From: Daphnia pulex
Lineage: Eukaryota; Arthropoda; Branchiopoda; Diplostraca; Daphniidae
Assembly: GCF_021134715.1 (NCBI RefSeq)
Contig: NC_060026.1
Span: 14,437,001-14,501,000, forward strand
Direction: 5' to 3'
Length of the DNA stretch: 64,000 nucleotides
The notes below the pieces were generated by a model, which saw only the letters and a list, made by a program, of their open reading frames with translations, did no database searches and was not told the DNA's origin. The translations under genes and the position numbers were made by a program. Positions within the stretch are counted from its first letter, which is position 1, and each line of letters opens with the position of its first letter. This document shows positions 1 to 14,557 of the stretch, in pieces.

Positions 1-936
1 TCGGGTGGTGGTGGCTCAGTTGGCCAAAATACCTTCCTCTGATTACGTCAACGTCAATCTCCATCTCACTGTAATCAATGGCAGACTCACAACTTTGATC
101 CGACTATTTGAGCTATTTGGCAATTGTTTTTAGTTTGCCATCAACAAAGCGAAATAAAGCCGAACAGAGAATGTGTTTTTCTTCACTTGGAACCAGCTGG
201 CCAGTCGGCGTTAGGAGGAGGCCATGTACCGTTGAATGTCGTTTGTATAACAATTCTGTCACCGGATTTGCTCGGCCGCAACCAATCAGCTGCCCCAATC
301 CTAATAACCAGATAATTGAAGAGATTTTAGTAATTTACTTTTGTCTAACCTATGTTTGCTGCAATAGTCTAACCTGACTTATTCTAATAGAAATTTACAA
401 AGCAGTATGAGTCCTTAATCCATTAGTCCTTAAAATACTTTGTGTCAGTTGTTAACAAAATATTTGTATGGCCCTGAAAATTTTGTGTTTGGTTTTACGT
501 TGTTTGCAAGGCTATCGTTGTACGTTTACCTTTGGCAATAAGGTACTCCTTCTGGAATGTGGACATAGGTAGTGAGTTGATCAGAGGGAAGGCAGGCTCG
601 TTTTTGGCCGTGAGGTTTCATTTTCCTCAGGCACTGGAGAATGGCCGTGATAAGACTTTGCTATGCACGAACAGACAGGAGATCATGCTCGAAACAGGAA
701 AAGAAAACGTTTCGGTTAAGACCTTCGCATCACAAAACTTCCTATTAGATTCAACCTTCAGTTCATACCGTCTCACATCTTCAGCTGCTCTTCACCGAAG
801 CACATCGAAAGATCCGAGTTCTGTTTCAAAGGTAGTAAAAATTAAACCAAAATAAATTCAATTATTAAACAAATCATCCTTTTGTTATATCAATAAATTT
901 TCGTGTTATTTCGTAAATTTCAAATGTCATTTATAG
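1..936 (+). other. Upstream region with probable 5' UTR exon of the C1q gene
   Basis: No independent gene is recognised here. An open stretch from about 532 ends at 831 in a good splice donor (AAAG then GTAGTA). The next acceptor (TTTATAG) falls directly in front of the ATG at 937, so 532-831 is best read as a noncoding leader exon joined to the C1q coding sequence by a 105-bp intron. The leader frame is open into the ATG, so a longer N-terminus is formally possible, but the signal peptide begins at 937. Near the left edge the minus strand has a short acidic motif (DYSEMEIDVDVI) resembling one at about 4480-4510. Confidence 0.45.
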
Positions 937-3422
937 ATGGGAATTTGGTTGTCATGGAAACTGATACTAGTTGCGTCGATTCTTTTTCTGACAAGTTTGG
1001 CTTCTTCGGAATCGCCCGACCCTTTAACCGATCCCACCTCATCTGATACTCGCGAGGATAAACCACTGCCGAATAAAATTTCCTCGGTGCAGTTAGGGTC
1101 TGTTTGTGTCAACATTTACGACAGTCAAACAACTTCACGAAATAAGAAAATCTATTTCTACTCGCCGATGGCTCTGCTAAATCACCTGAATGTCGTTTCC
1201 ATTCACAATCAAACGGTCACCCAGGGAATTCTCAGTGCCAGTTTTTCAATTTGGAATCAAGAGGTCAGAAATAAAGTGGTCCAGCACCTTTCCCAGCTCC
1301 TCAGTCAACAGATCGAGCCCAGTCAAGTGAAAATTTTTCCTTTCGACAGTGTCAGGCTGACCAGTAAAGTGCAATCTGCTGATTTCTCACTGACAAATGA
1401 GTGGCGCCTGTATGACAATCAGCAGACACTCAGGTTTACCTTGATCTGCCCGACACGGGAAGATTGCGATCAAGTGAAAACTCAAATGCGCAACAGTCCT
1501 GAACAATTTCGACATTTGCAACTTGATTTTAATCCTAAATTGAACGACGGTGCGATGATTTGTTTAAACTAGATTCATAAAAAATCTTACTTTACTTTTG
1601 CATTTCTAGATGATTGTTTCAATGATGAGGTTGGAGTAGCTAAAGAAAACGAATTGCCAGCACAAGTCAAAGGTTTTTAAATGAATTCATTTGGATTCAT
1701 TATCACATACAATTTGATTATGAAATGGCCCTAGTTTTAATAATTTTAATTCAAACATTTTTAGAATTATTGGTAAATCTCGAAGACAAATTTAAGAAAG
1801 AGCTAATCGCCATTAGGGAAGGTAATACACATAAAAATTAATTCATTAAGCGGTATAAGTTAAAATTGTAGGATATATCAATTTTTTAACTTAAAGGTTT
1901 TACTGATAAAAAAGAATTTTTAAAAATCTGTTTACAAATTTCAGAAACAAAAAGGGATTTTGTAGCAACTTCACAGATGCTAGCAGCTAAAATAAAAGTC
2001 ACTGAAGAAAATCTAGCAGGTAATTTCCATAATTATTGGAAGAGATGCGGTTTTTAGTGTTCAACAGCGGGACATTACTTGTGTGATAATAAAATTCAAA
2101 TTTAGTTAATTTCTTAAATCAATAATTTCAAATTGAAGTAGGCCTAAAGTTCTACATTTAATTTGTTTGCAGTGGTACAAAACAAGTTGGAAATTACCGA
2201 AAAAGAGTTGGAAACCACCAAAACATCATTGACCTCAACTAGGATCGAATTGAGTCACACGAAATCCACCGTCGATGATCTGACGACCAAATTAAAAAGT
2301 AAAATGACATCATTTTGGATTGTTCCTTTCCTAATAAAATCCGCAATTCAGTTATCATTTATTTATTTATTTTTTTTGTAACTGAGTAGCAAATTCACAA
2401 CGATTAGATAACGAACTAAAAGCTACCGAAGACAATCTGAGAAAAGAACTGAGCGGTAATATCTCTATTTAAATAAAAATGAAAAGTTTCTTGTAATGTA
2501 ACCGAATGAAATGGTTCAGCAACTTTGAATCAATTGGAAACCACAACAACAAATTTGGCCTCAACGAGAACGGAATTACGAAGCACAAATGCTATCGTTG
2601 AAGATTTGACAACAAAATTAAATTGTAAAATTTTAAGTTTGTTTTTAATACGAGGAATTGAATCAAAGTTTTTTCAATAGCCCGAACGAACAAAATAGTT
2701 GACATCGGTCATATGCCAACCTCGTGTGAAGATTTGGAGCGAATGGGACAAAAAGTCAGTGGATTCTTTTCTGTTAAAGGAGCCAGGAAGATGGAAATGA
2801 TTTACTGTGATTTTCATCCTAATAAAAATGGTATACGACAAGGGTTAATTTTACTTCTTATTGATCGTCTAATTCTTTTGCTTGCAACCTTGCAGATTTG
2901 CAAAAATGGATCGGATACGCCGACGTCAAATCTGCGCCCGTCCATTTCTACGTCACGAGAAATTCGTCATTTTACACAGAATACACTCCGATTCCGTTCG
3001 ATTTGGCGCGGGTGAACGAGGGAAACGCCATGAATTTGACATCGGGGATATTCACGGCACCGCGACCGGGAATTTATTTTTTCTCATTCGCGGGAACGGC
3101 GTATATGTCAGAATCGTCTTATAATTTCTATTCTCGCCTTTTTCTGAACGGGAATCGAATCGGTAGAAGTTTAATTCGAGGCAGAAACAGTCTGAGCTAT
3201 AAATTGAGTCCGCTGACCCTCCAGTGTACGCTGGACTTGAAAAAAGGCGATCAACTCTGGGTGACGATTGAATGTTCTGATTCCTCGTATTTGTATGAAG
3301 ACGGTCATTATGGTGGTTTATATTACAGCCCCATGGGAATGGGCGGTGGTTTTGACGACGGTGGCCACGACACTCATTTCGCGGGTTTTATGTTGGAAGA
3401 GGAAATTGTGGCGTCCTTTTGA
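937..3422 (+). CDS. Secreted coiled-coil protein with C-terminal C1q domain
   Basis: Nine exons keep frame: 937-1549, 1610-1672, 1765-1821, 1945-2019, 2173-2298, 2390-2455, 2520-2624, 2681-2830, 2896-3422, giving about 593 residues. Residues 1-24 are a signal peptide (hydrophobic run LILVASILFLTSLA). Residues about 45-205 form an N-terminal globular region with three or so cysteines that I do not recognise. Exons 2-7 encode a charged heptad-like coiled coil; all of these internal junctions are phase 1, as expected from exon duplication. The last two exons give a C1q/TNF-like jelly roll: the IFTAPRPGIYFFSFAG strand, then LDLKKGDQLWV and a closing FAGFMLEEE. In the family, coiled-coil C1q proteins trimerise and act outside the cell in pattern recognition or matrix assembly. 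The ligand is unknown. A glycine-rich, collagen-like region is absent. Confidence 0.85.
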
Positions 3423-6400
3423 GGTTCAACATCATCGGCGACCCGAACATTTGGGGGAAGGGAAGAAAATTCGTTCGACTCTAATTCATTAAGGGGTAGG
3501 AATTTCTGTACCAAAATTTGACTATGGATGCAATTACGCTTACTGAATACACACATTAAGTTTCAAATTTCTATTTGCAAAACTCTAGACGTTACAAACA
3601 AAAAACCGATTTTGATGGGGGGGGGGGGAATGGGAGAAAATCCATTCGCGTTTAATTCACTAACGGATTGAAATTTTTAAAAAAAAATTTTACTGATGAA
3701 TTCCCATTTTAGAAAAATTCGGATTTTACATTTTGTCCAGAAAAATTCGTTTTTCTATCTCTAAAAATAAGGGCAGGGGAAGTGAAAAACTCCTTTTAAT
3801 TGCCTTGCCGTATATAAAAATTAATTAATTTTTTTATTTGAAAATTTCGCTTGAAATCAACACGAAAACAATGCATCTTTACATCTCGTTTATCTTTAAG
3901 GAAGTTTTTCACTATTTCAATTTTATTTGATTAAAAATTCTAAATTATTTCCTTCTCCCGGACGCAGGATGATTGGAATTTTTCAAAAATCTTTTCACGG
4001 ATTCACGAGCATTATATCTTTGCAGCGCTGCACTTTCAAAAACTTTCAACACTGCAATTCACGCGTCAATTTAAAAAATCAAAGGAAGGGGATTTGTTTT
4101 GATCCCCTCCCCTAAAAAAAATGCCTTGAAATTTAAAAAAATTAACGCTGAAGTTACCCGCATCTTTAGACCCTCTCCCCACAAAAAAAAATGTTTGGTT
4201 TTAATTTATAAGAAAAATGTGAATTTCACGGTAAATCCCGCAAGAAATGGACGGACACGCCACCGCGGTGTCAAAAAAAGATAGAAATTGTCAATTTCGA
4301 AAGACCAAGATGTTGAGAGACCAACATTTCAATTGAACCACGTATAGTGTTAGTTAATTTAATGATTGTCGACGACTTAGTTTGATGACGTTCGTTTGTT
4401 GTTTAACGTCGGCTGTGTTGGCTCGTGCAGGTGAACCTCCTCCCTCATGTCAAGTGGTCTCGGTCATTCACGATCACAATGGTGATGACGTCAATCTCTA
4501 CAATTTCCATATCACTATTGTAATCAAACCATTGAAATGGTTTACACTTAAACATATTACACTGTGAACTGAGTTGGCAGCCTGTTTTCTCCGTGGAATC
4601 CGCCAATTTCTCAACGCAGGAATCCGTTAAGTTACAATGAGACAATTCGAGTTCACAAAATTGACAAACTCCCGCCGTTTGAATGCTGCTGCACACGGCT
4701 GACGTCATTATTCGTCTTTATTTGAATGAAAAGGCCAATAACTAGCGGGAATCATGAATAATGCCCACCTCGGATGATGGCGCCACTACTAATATCCAGC
4801 AACCGTGCGAATTACGTTTTGTTGGCTACTCTCGACCTCCCCTGGAAGTTACATAATTTATCGCCAAGGATTAATCATACCAACCCCAGACGATGGTGAC
4901 TTATTATCGCCCAAACTTTTTTCTGCCCAGAGAGAAGAAAATGTTTCCATATAAAGTGGCGGCCACATTAGTCAAAAAAAGCAGGCCGGAATAATAAAGG
5001 AGAAATTAATCGAAAAGAGTATGAGCTTTGCTTCGTGTTTACGCCCACTAATGTCCAACAACAAATTGAGCTGCCTGATGAGAACACACGGAAAAATAAT
5101 GCCTCCGTCACATGTGTGTCGGATCTAATCAACCTAAGTACGAACATCCAATCGGAAACTTTTCTCTCCCCGCCGCCTTCTCAGTTCTCACGCACCAACT
5201 TCATTTCACGGATGATTAGGTTCCAGTATATATCGGCATCATTTTCTTACCGACTTTTTCATCAACCGATGATGACCTTCTGGCTTGTACCAGCCCCCCT
5301 TTTATCTTGGCGATCGCAGCCTCTGGGAGTGACACACGACCCCCGTCAGTTATTATTAATAAATTCCAATATCTCCGTCGTTGCAACAACAAGCAGTATA
5401 CACAGAGCACGTTTGATTGAATATTGCTGGCTATATAAATGTCAGCCCGAAAAAGTCAACAGTTATGGGGAAACAGGTGTTTAGATAGTACATTATATGA
5501 CCTCATATATATATAGGTAGCTGGGAATAAATATGAAATTGCTACCGGCGGGAAGTAAGGAACAATTCACCGTCAATTGAGCCAGTAGCCGATAAATATT
5601 TTATACACGCCGTCCAGTTTTTCATTATACAACGACAAACACAACATGTAAGCCTTTGGAATCAACTAAGCCAAACATTTTCATGGGCTTTTGTCAAAAA
5701 CAAATAAGGTAAAAAGCTTTGGCTTTGCCTCGAATGGATTCGGCCGGGCTGTTGTGTGTAATAACGATCCTTTCTCACGAGAACGGCGGCCCAATCGATA
5801 TCGGCCGACGAACAACATTAACAGGACCTCCTCCTGTCTTGGCTCTCTACTGTTATTGACAACTATAAGAAATTTGCTAATAAGGAACTTTCGTTTAGCC
5901 AAAAAGAAAGAAAAATGACAAGTAACAGCGGCGGTTTTGCCACCCACAACAATGAAAATGAAGTGACCAGGACATAACTATTGCAATAACAAGGATCGGT
6001 GTATATAGTGGCAGTAGGGGAAACTGCCCAGCTATAGCCGGGGCGATTCAATTTGCTGTTATATTGCAAATGTCAGATTAGATCAAATATCCGCCAATTC
6101 AGCCCGAAAATATGGCCAGACAAAGGAAACATATGGCGTGTCGTTTCCCCCCCCCCCCCCCCGGTATACCAAGAAGTCAATGAACCTGTAAATCTAACAA
6201 GTACATATACACACACTCTTGTTGCCCTCACACGCCCCTTTCCGCGCCTGTCTGTGCTGGCGCTATTATACAGCCAAACTCCCGACAAACAGTTGCCACA
6301 CTTGCCATTGGCTCTCCACTTCTCGGATAGAGCTGGGAATCTGCGAACGTTTCCCATCTACAGTGAGCGAATTTGTTGTGACGTGAAAAAAGTTTTTTAA

Positions 6401-6840
6401 ATCAATCCCGAAGAAAGGAAAGAAGCAATTCTCTATTTCTTTATAGGTTTAGAAAATTGGATAAGAAAAAGTTATTTATGACCATCGATCGATTTGATTC
6501 AGAAACTATCCTTGTGCTATTACGACAATCGTGCGATCACAGATATTTTAGCTTTAACAAAACGATAGAGAAGAGAACTGCTGGGCGGTTTAGCTGGAAA
6601 AAAATTGGTGGATGCGCGCACATCCCCCAATTGTGTTACATTGGAAAAGGTCCAGCAACTACACATTTCAGTTAAGAGAGCCTTTGTGATAGTTGGGACT
6701 TTTATCGATTCAGACATGCCCGTTTCGGCTGTCCATCGTTGCGGATTCAACAGCAATCGCGGCGTGTAGAGATCGGAACAATCAAAAGTGCTGAGCGCGT
6801 GAAAAACCGTGAAATCAAAAGGACGAATTTTTCGAGTGAA
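3423..6840. other. Intergenic region between C1q gene and receptor kinase
   Basis: This is AT-rich sequence with no convincing gene. It holds the C1q 3' UTR, A- and T-runs at 3600-4300, and a minus-strand open frame at 4445-4708 of 87 codons, with eight cysteines in its upstream two-thirds, that resembles a motif at the window's left edge. A 16-base C run lies at 6147-6162. The last few hundred bases should contain the receptor kinase promoter and leader; no clear TATA box is seen close to its ATG. Confidence 0.5.
6147..6162. repeat. Poly(C) homopolymer, 16 bases
   Basis: An uninterrupted run of 16 cytosines lies in the region upstream of the receptor kinase. Its length is the kind most often miscalled in assemblies. 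Confidence 0.9.
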
Positions 6841-10473
<3,633 letters not shown>

Positions 10474-12058
10474 ACAAAGAAGCAGAAACGATCGATAACT
10501 GCATAGCAGATATCGTTCAAAGTATGCAAGATTCCACTCGTTTTCACATAATCAAATGTTTTACCATAATTACTTTTCATTCAAAATCGATTCGTTTCTC
10601 ATTTCTTTCAAAACCCATACAGTGTGTTTTCTCGTTAAGTTGTGAATTTGGTACCTGCATGCAAAAATGCGTCACTACACCAACGCGGGATTCCGCGAGT
10701 ATATTCCCTATTTCATTTCTGCACAATCACTTCGATTTGTCGACTTCGTCTAGTCAAGAAAATAAATGTGTTGTTGGGACAATGCGCTCTTAAACCCCTC
10801 AAACGCGAACAGTTTACTATTGTGTGTCGTTGTTTCTTGTCTAGAACATAATAGAATATATAAATATGGCCCTACCTTGATTGGATTGCTGTGTGTGTTG
10901 CTACCATTGTTGAATAGATACAGCATTGACGACTGATGAATCCCTTCAGGGCTGTGGCAACATTTTTCTATTTGCCTCCCAGATGATTAACCTACAAAAA
11001 TTTGACATTCATTAGCATATTTCTGTCTGACAAGTAGGCCTATAATGTAAGTAATCAGGATCCTTGAGATTGGATAGCCAATTGGCTGGTCATTGCCTTG
11101 CATCCCCAATTCATCGTTATCAAATTCACTAATTAATTTTCAGGCACACACAGTTGCTATTTACAAACTTTAACCATAGACTACGTAGTACCTTGAAGTC
11201 TATGCTTTATTAACAAGAAAGCATATAAATAGTCATATCATATGATGCTTTTACAACTGTACGAAAGGCAATCGACCGAAAACAGCAATTATTTCGTTCA
11301 GTTCAAATACCCCCTACAAACAAATCAGGGGATATTGTGTTCAGGGATATTGTGTTATCCAAGTAATCAAAAATTCATCAAAATATAATTAAATGAATAA
11401 AAATAACGAACCTATCACAAGAAACTCGAATACGTGAGCTCGAGACCACAGCACACGAGGTCCCAAGTCACCAAACACCAGCAGCAGAAACACAGCGCCA
11501 ATTAACGTGAGCAATTCCGTCTGCTAACCTAACATCATTAAAGATTGCTGCACGTGCACGTGCACGATTTCCAAAAAAGAAAAAACGTACTGACAAGTTC
11601 TACGTGTACAGACACAGACCATGCACAGACTCTCTGCTCATTTTTCTCAGAAAATTATAACAACATGTCAATAATCAATGCTTCTCTATTTAAACAACAA
11701 AGAAACTCTAGGACTAGAAGATGTTCAAGGATACTGTTTAGTCTTTAGTGTTTAACTTGTCACAAAAATGTATTCATTATTAGAAAAAAAATGCCAAATT
11801 TCAACGTGAGATCAAAAGTTATTACATTAATCATCAAATTGCCCTTGAAAACGTAAATAACTTGAAAAAATATGATCACATAAATCAAAGAATATCGTTT
11901 CAATTAATACATAACAAATTGGAAGAGGACGGAATATTAGAGAACAGGAGAAGGTTGCATATTAATTTCATCTTGATTGAATGCTGAATCACAAGTTATT
12001 AATGATACCTTTGCACTGCGTTGACCTAAGAAGATCGAGTGGTGGAGTTGTCTTCCAT
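10474..12058. other. Intergenic: converging 3' ends of receptor kinase and BRIP1 locus
   Basis: The receptor kinase 3' UTR lies here, with an AATAAA signal at 10761-10766, about 290 bases after the stop. The remainder is AT-rich with no coding pattern I can support on either strand. Confidence 0.6.
10761..10766 (+). other. Candidate poly(A) signal AATAAA of the receptor kinase
   Basis: A canonical AATAAA lies about 290 bases downstream of the kinase stop codon, on the same strand and before the converging locus begins. Confidence 0.45.
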
Positions 12059-14557
12059 TTATTCCGGAATCGTGCTGGATGAGGCATTCTTAGGTTTGAC
12101 GGAAGGCGGTGAACTGGCAATGGACATATCTTCTATCGAAAGGAGGGCTTCTCGTGGAGACTGAAGCAGTGTCTGTTGTTGAACGGCGAGTAACGCAGCT
12201 GCGTCTTCTTTCACTAACTCTTTCGTGAATTCGCTAAGATAATGTAACACGGGAGCAAAATAATCATAATGGCGGATGGAAGACCGAGCCCATTTAGACA
12301 GCTGATTCACATAGCGCGGTGTTTTAGCGAAACGATCATCCACAAGTAGAATAGCTCCCCAATCGCCTGTGTGTCTTATGCAACGTCCTAGCGCTTGATT
12401 TAACGCCCTGTATAATAGATAAATTCTTGTATCTCATACCATTCCGATCCACTGAGTAGTGAAGAACAAGTCGACTTTTTATCATTGTACTTGCGTTTCA
12501 GTTCAACTTGCTTATCTTTCAAGTACGGAAATGGAATCCCGACACAAACAACAGCGCTGGCGTTGTAGTCAGTGAAGTCCAGTCCTTCACTAACTTTGCC
12601 TCGACAGACAGCCAACATTAAAGCGCCACTGGGGGTCTGATATTTTATTTTGCTGGGACACTCTTCCGCCATTTCTTCACCGGAAGTGTTCAAAGAGGAA
12701 TTAAGCACCCTAGAAAATTCAGAAAATTGATCAGTCAGCGAGAAAATAATAACTGTAAGACTGTATACCTTTGGCTATCTTCGATGGCCGAATAAAAATC
12801 CTTGAGGGTCTCTTCGAATGCGCTGGAATTCCGCGACTCACACACAAGAGTTTTGATGGCAGAAAGGTGTTGCCACAGACCCGTGTCTTGCCACCGAGCA
12901 ACAAGCTTCTCCAGTAGGCTGTAGGATGGTAAGAAACACAAAACTCCATGGGGAATGGTCTGGCATACGGATAACATCAACCGTCCCAATTCGTCCTTGG
13001 AAAATAAGAGTTATTTGTTTATTTTCACAGTTGTTATGAGAAAATATTTATTACCTGGTATTCAAAGGTACTAGTTGTCTTGTAGCTGCCGTTCAATTTA
13101 GTGCTCCTGGGTCCTTGACTGATAGAAGCTATCCACACACGATTCGCCGGAATTACGTGACTGGCTTCCAGGGTGATCATGAAATCTATGCCCAATTCAC
13201 TCGCATGTGAATCCAAAGGCGACAGCGTTCCTGAAGTGACTATGATGGATCGCGTTATTTGGCGGATTTGCTTCAAGACCATCGCTGGATTGAGACACCA
13301 CAATTTCAGGACGGGGGTCCACCGAGATGGGCTACTACTGAATTTGTTTAGAAAATTTAGGTCGAATAATTGGAAATTATGACGAAATTGCTAGTACCTG
13401 TTTGACGATTGGGAGTTCATGTTGCCTTTTTGACTACGTGCAACTGCGACCTGGTAGTCGTCCAAATGGGTTTTTTCGTCAACCAACATTAAATTAACAA
13501 TCGTAAGGAAATCTTCTAGAGTGGCTCGAGTGGTGGCCAATAAATGCAACCTTGGGTCAACTAATTTTGAATCAATTTCAGGTTCTTCTTCCCCTTCTTC
13601 AATCTTGATTGGACTCGTCGTTAATGAGGATCGACCACCATTTTGTTCGTTAAAGATGACTTCAACCACAAAACTTAGTTTGGCCAAGATATTTGGTCCA
13701 TATTCGTCAAGAACAAGTTTGTCCAAGAATTCTTTGCTTGTCATGATGGCCTTATCGTCGCTGCTGCTTTTAGGGGCCATACCGTCCATCAAATTCATCA
13801 TGTAAGATGAAAACTGAGCCAGTTTGGAGATCTGTTTCAATCTGTCTTTGGATTTTTGGTCTTTTACTCGTACCTGTAGAACCTAGACAAAAAAAAAAGG
13901 TATTCGAAAATATGTTACATTAAAAGATAAGACAAATTTAATGTAGTTCTTGTGGCACAGCGGTACAGGGCGCTATGTGTCACGCAGAAGGTTCGAAGTT
14001 CGAGCCTCCCTAACGTGCGATCTGTTAAAGCAGTGATGTGAAACCATTAAATGAAGTGCTATGCTTACACCAAAAAATATATACCAACTGTACGAACCAC
14101 TGAGCTTGAGTCAGATCCACGATGAAATTTTACACGAATCGACAATATTTTAAATTCAAACATCTGTTACCTTTTCACAGTCGTTGAGAGCCAATCGAAA
14201 GTCTTCCTGAGAAAAAGCGCTGCTGGCAGCTGCACGAGCCGAATCCTCAATATTATGAGCCTCGTCGAGGATAATTATATTGCCGTTGATCGGAATATGC
14301 ATCCTTTTGCGCACCGCAGGATCGATCAGATAATTATATGGCACGAATATATTTCCGCTTGCTCCATTAGATCCCTCGAAGCGTAATAGGGGCAACGCTG
14401 TAGTTTTCGGTCTAAACCAACAAGATCTTCGATATCCTACAAATAAATATTTATCTTGTAAAGGGAGAAACATAGCAAATAATGGTTACAAGGGAAAGGT
14501 TTTATGTACCCAGCCGTTGTCGTAACCATAGACGTGTTTATAGAGATGCAGGAAACT
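12059..14557 (-). pseudogene. BRIP1: BRIP1/FANCJ-like DNA helicase, 5'-truncated with two frame breaks
   Basis: Segments in gene order: 14557-14510, 14436-14171, 13882-13398, 13337-13055, 12995-12769, 12709 to about 12427, then about 12412-12059. The family is clear: DIEDLV, RCPYYASRDL, FVPYNYLID, the Walker B ILDEAHNIED, VTSGTLSPLDS, HGVLCFLPSY, CRGKVSEGLDF and ALNQALGRCIRHTGDWGA all match FANCJ in order. FANCJ is an XPD-type Fe-S 5'-3' helicase of crosslink repair. Three defects are visible. No Walker A or N-terminal exon is found upstream before ATP synthase g begins. One base is missing at 14348-14352, between QAE and FVPYN. At 12413-12426, 14 bases stand where the family has one codon (11 extra, frame lost) between WYEIQ and YRALNQ. 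Splice sites and all other codons are intact. A recent pseudogene, a polymorphic null or assembly errors could each explain this. Confidence 0.72.
13947..14012 (+). repeat. tRNA-like (SINE head) element in a BRIP1 intron
   Basis: The intron 13883-14170 is 288 bp, far longer than its neighbours. Antisense to the gene it carries an A-box-like TGGCACAGCGG at 13953-13963 and a B-box-like GGTTCGAAG at about 13990 followed by GTTCGAGCC at 13998, with tRNA-like spacing. I could not fold a convincing cloverleaf, so a tRNA-derived SINE head or degraded tRNA is likelier than a working tRNA. Confidence 0.4.

Noticed and set aside
12411-12442. A 32-base GT-AG segment as a micro-intron that would rescue BRIP1
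   Set aside because: It is far below the shortest intron seen in the window and would delete the conserved YEIQ residues; the insertion reading is simpler.
13947-14012. A functional tRNA gene
   Set aside because: A- and B-boxes are present, but I could not pair an acceptor stem or a seven-base anticodon loop; a SINE head is more likely.
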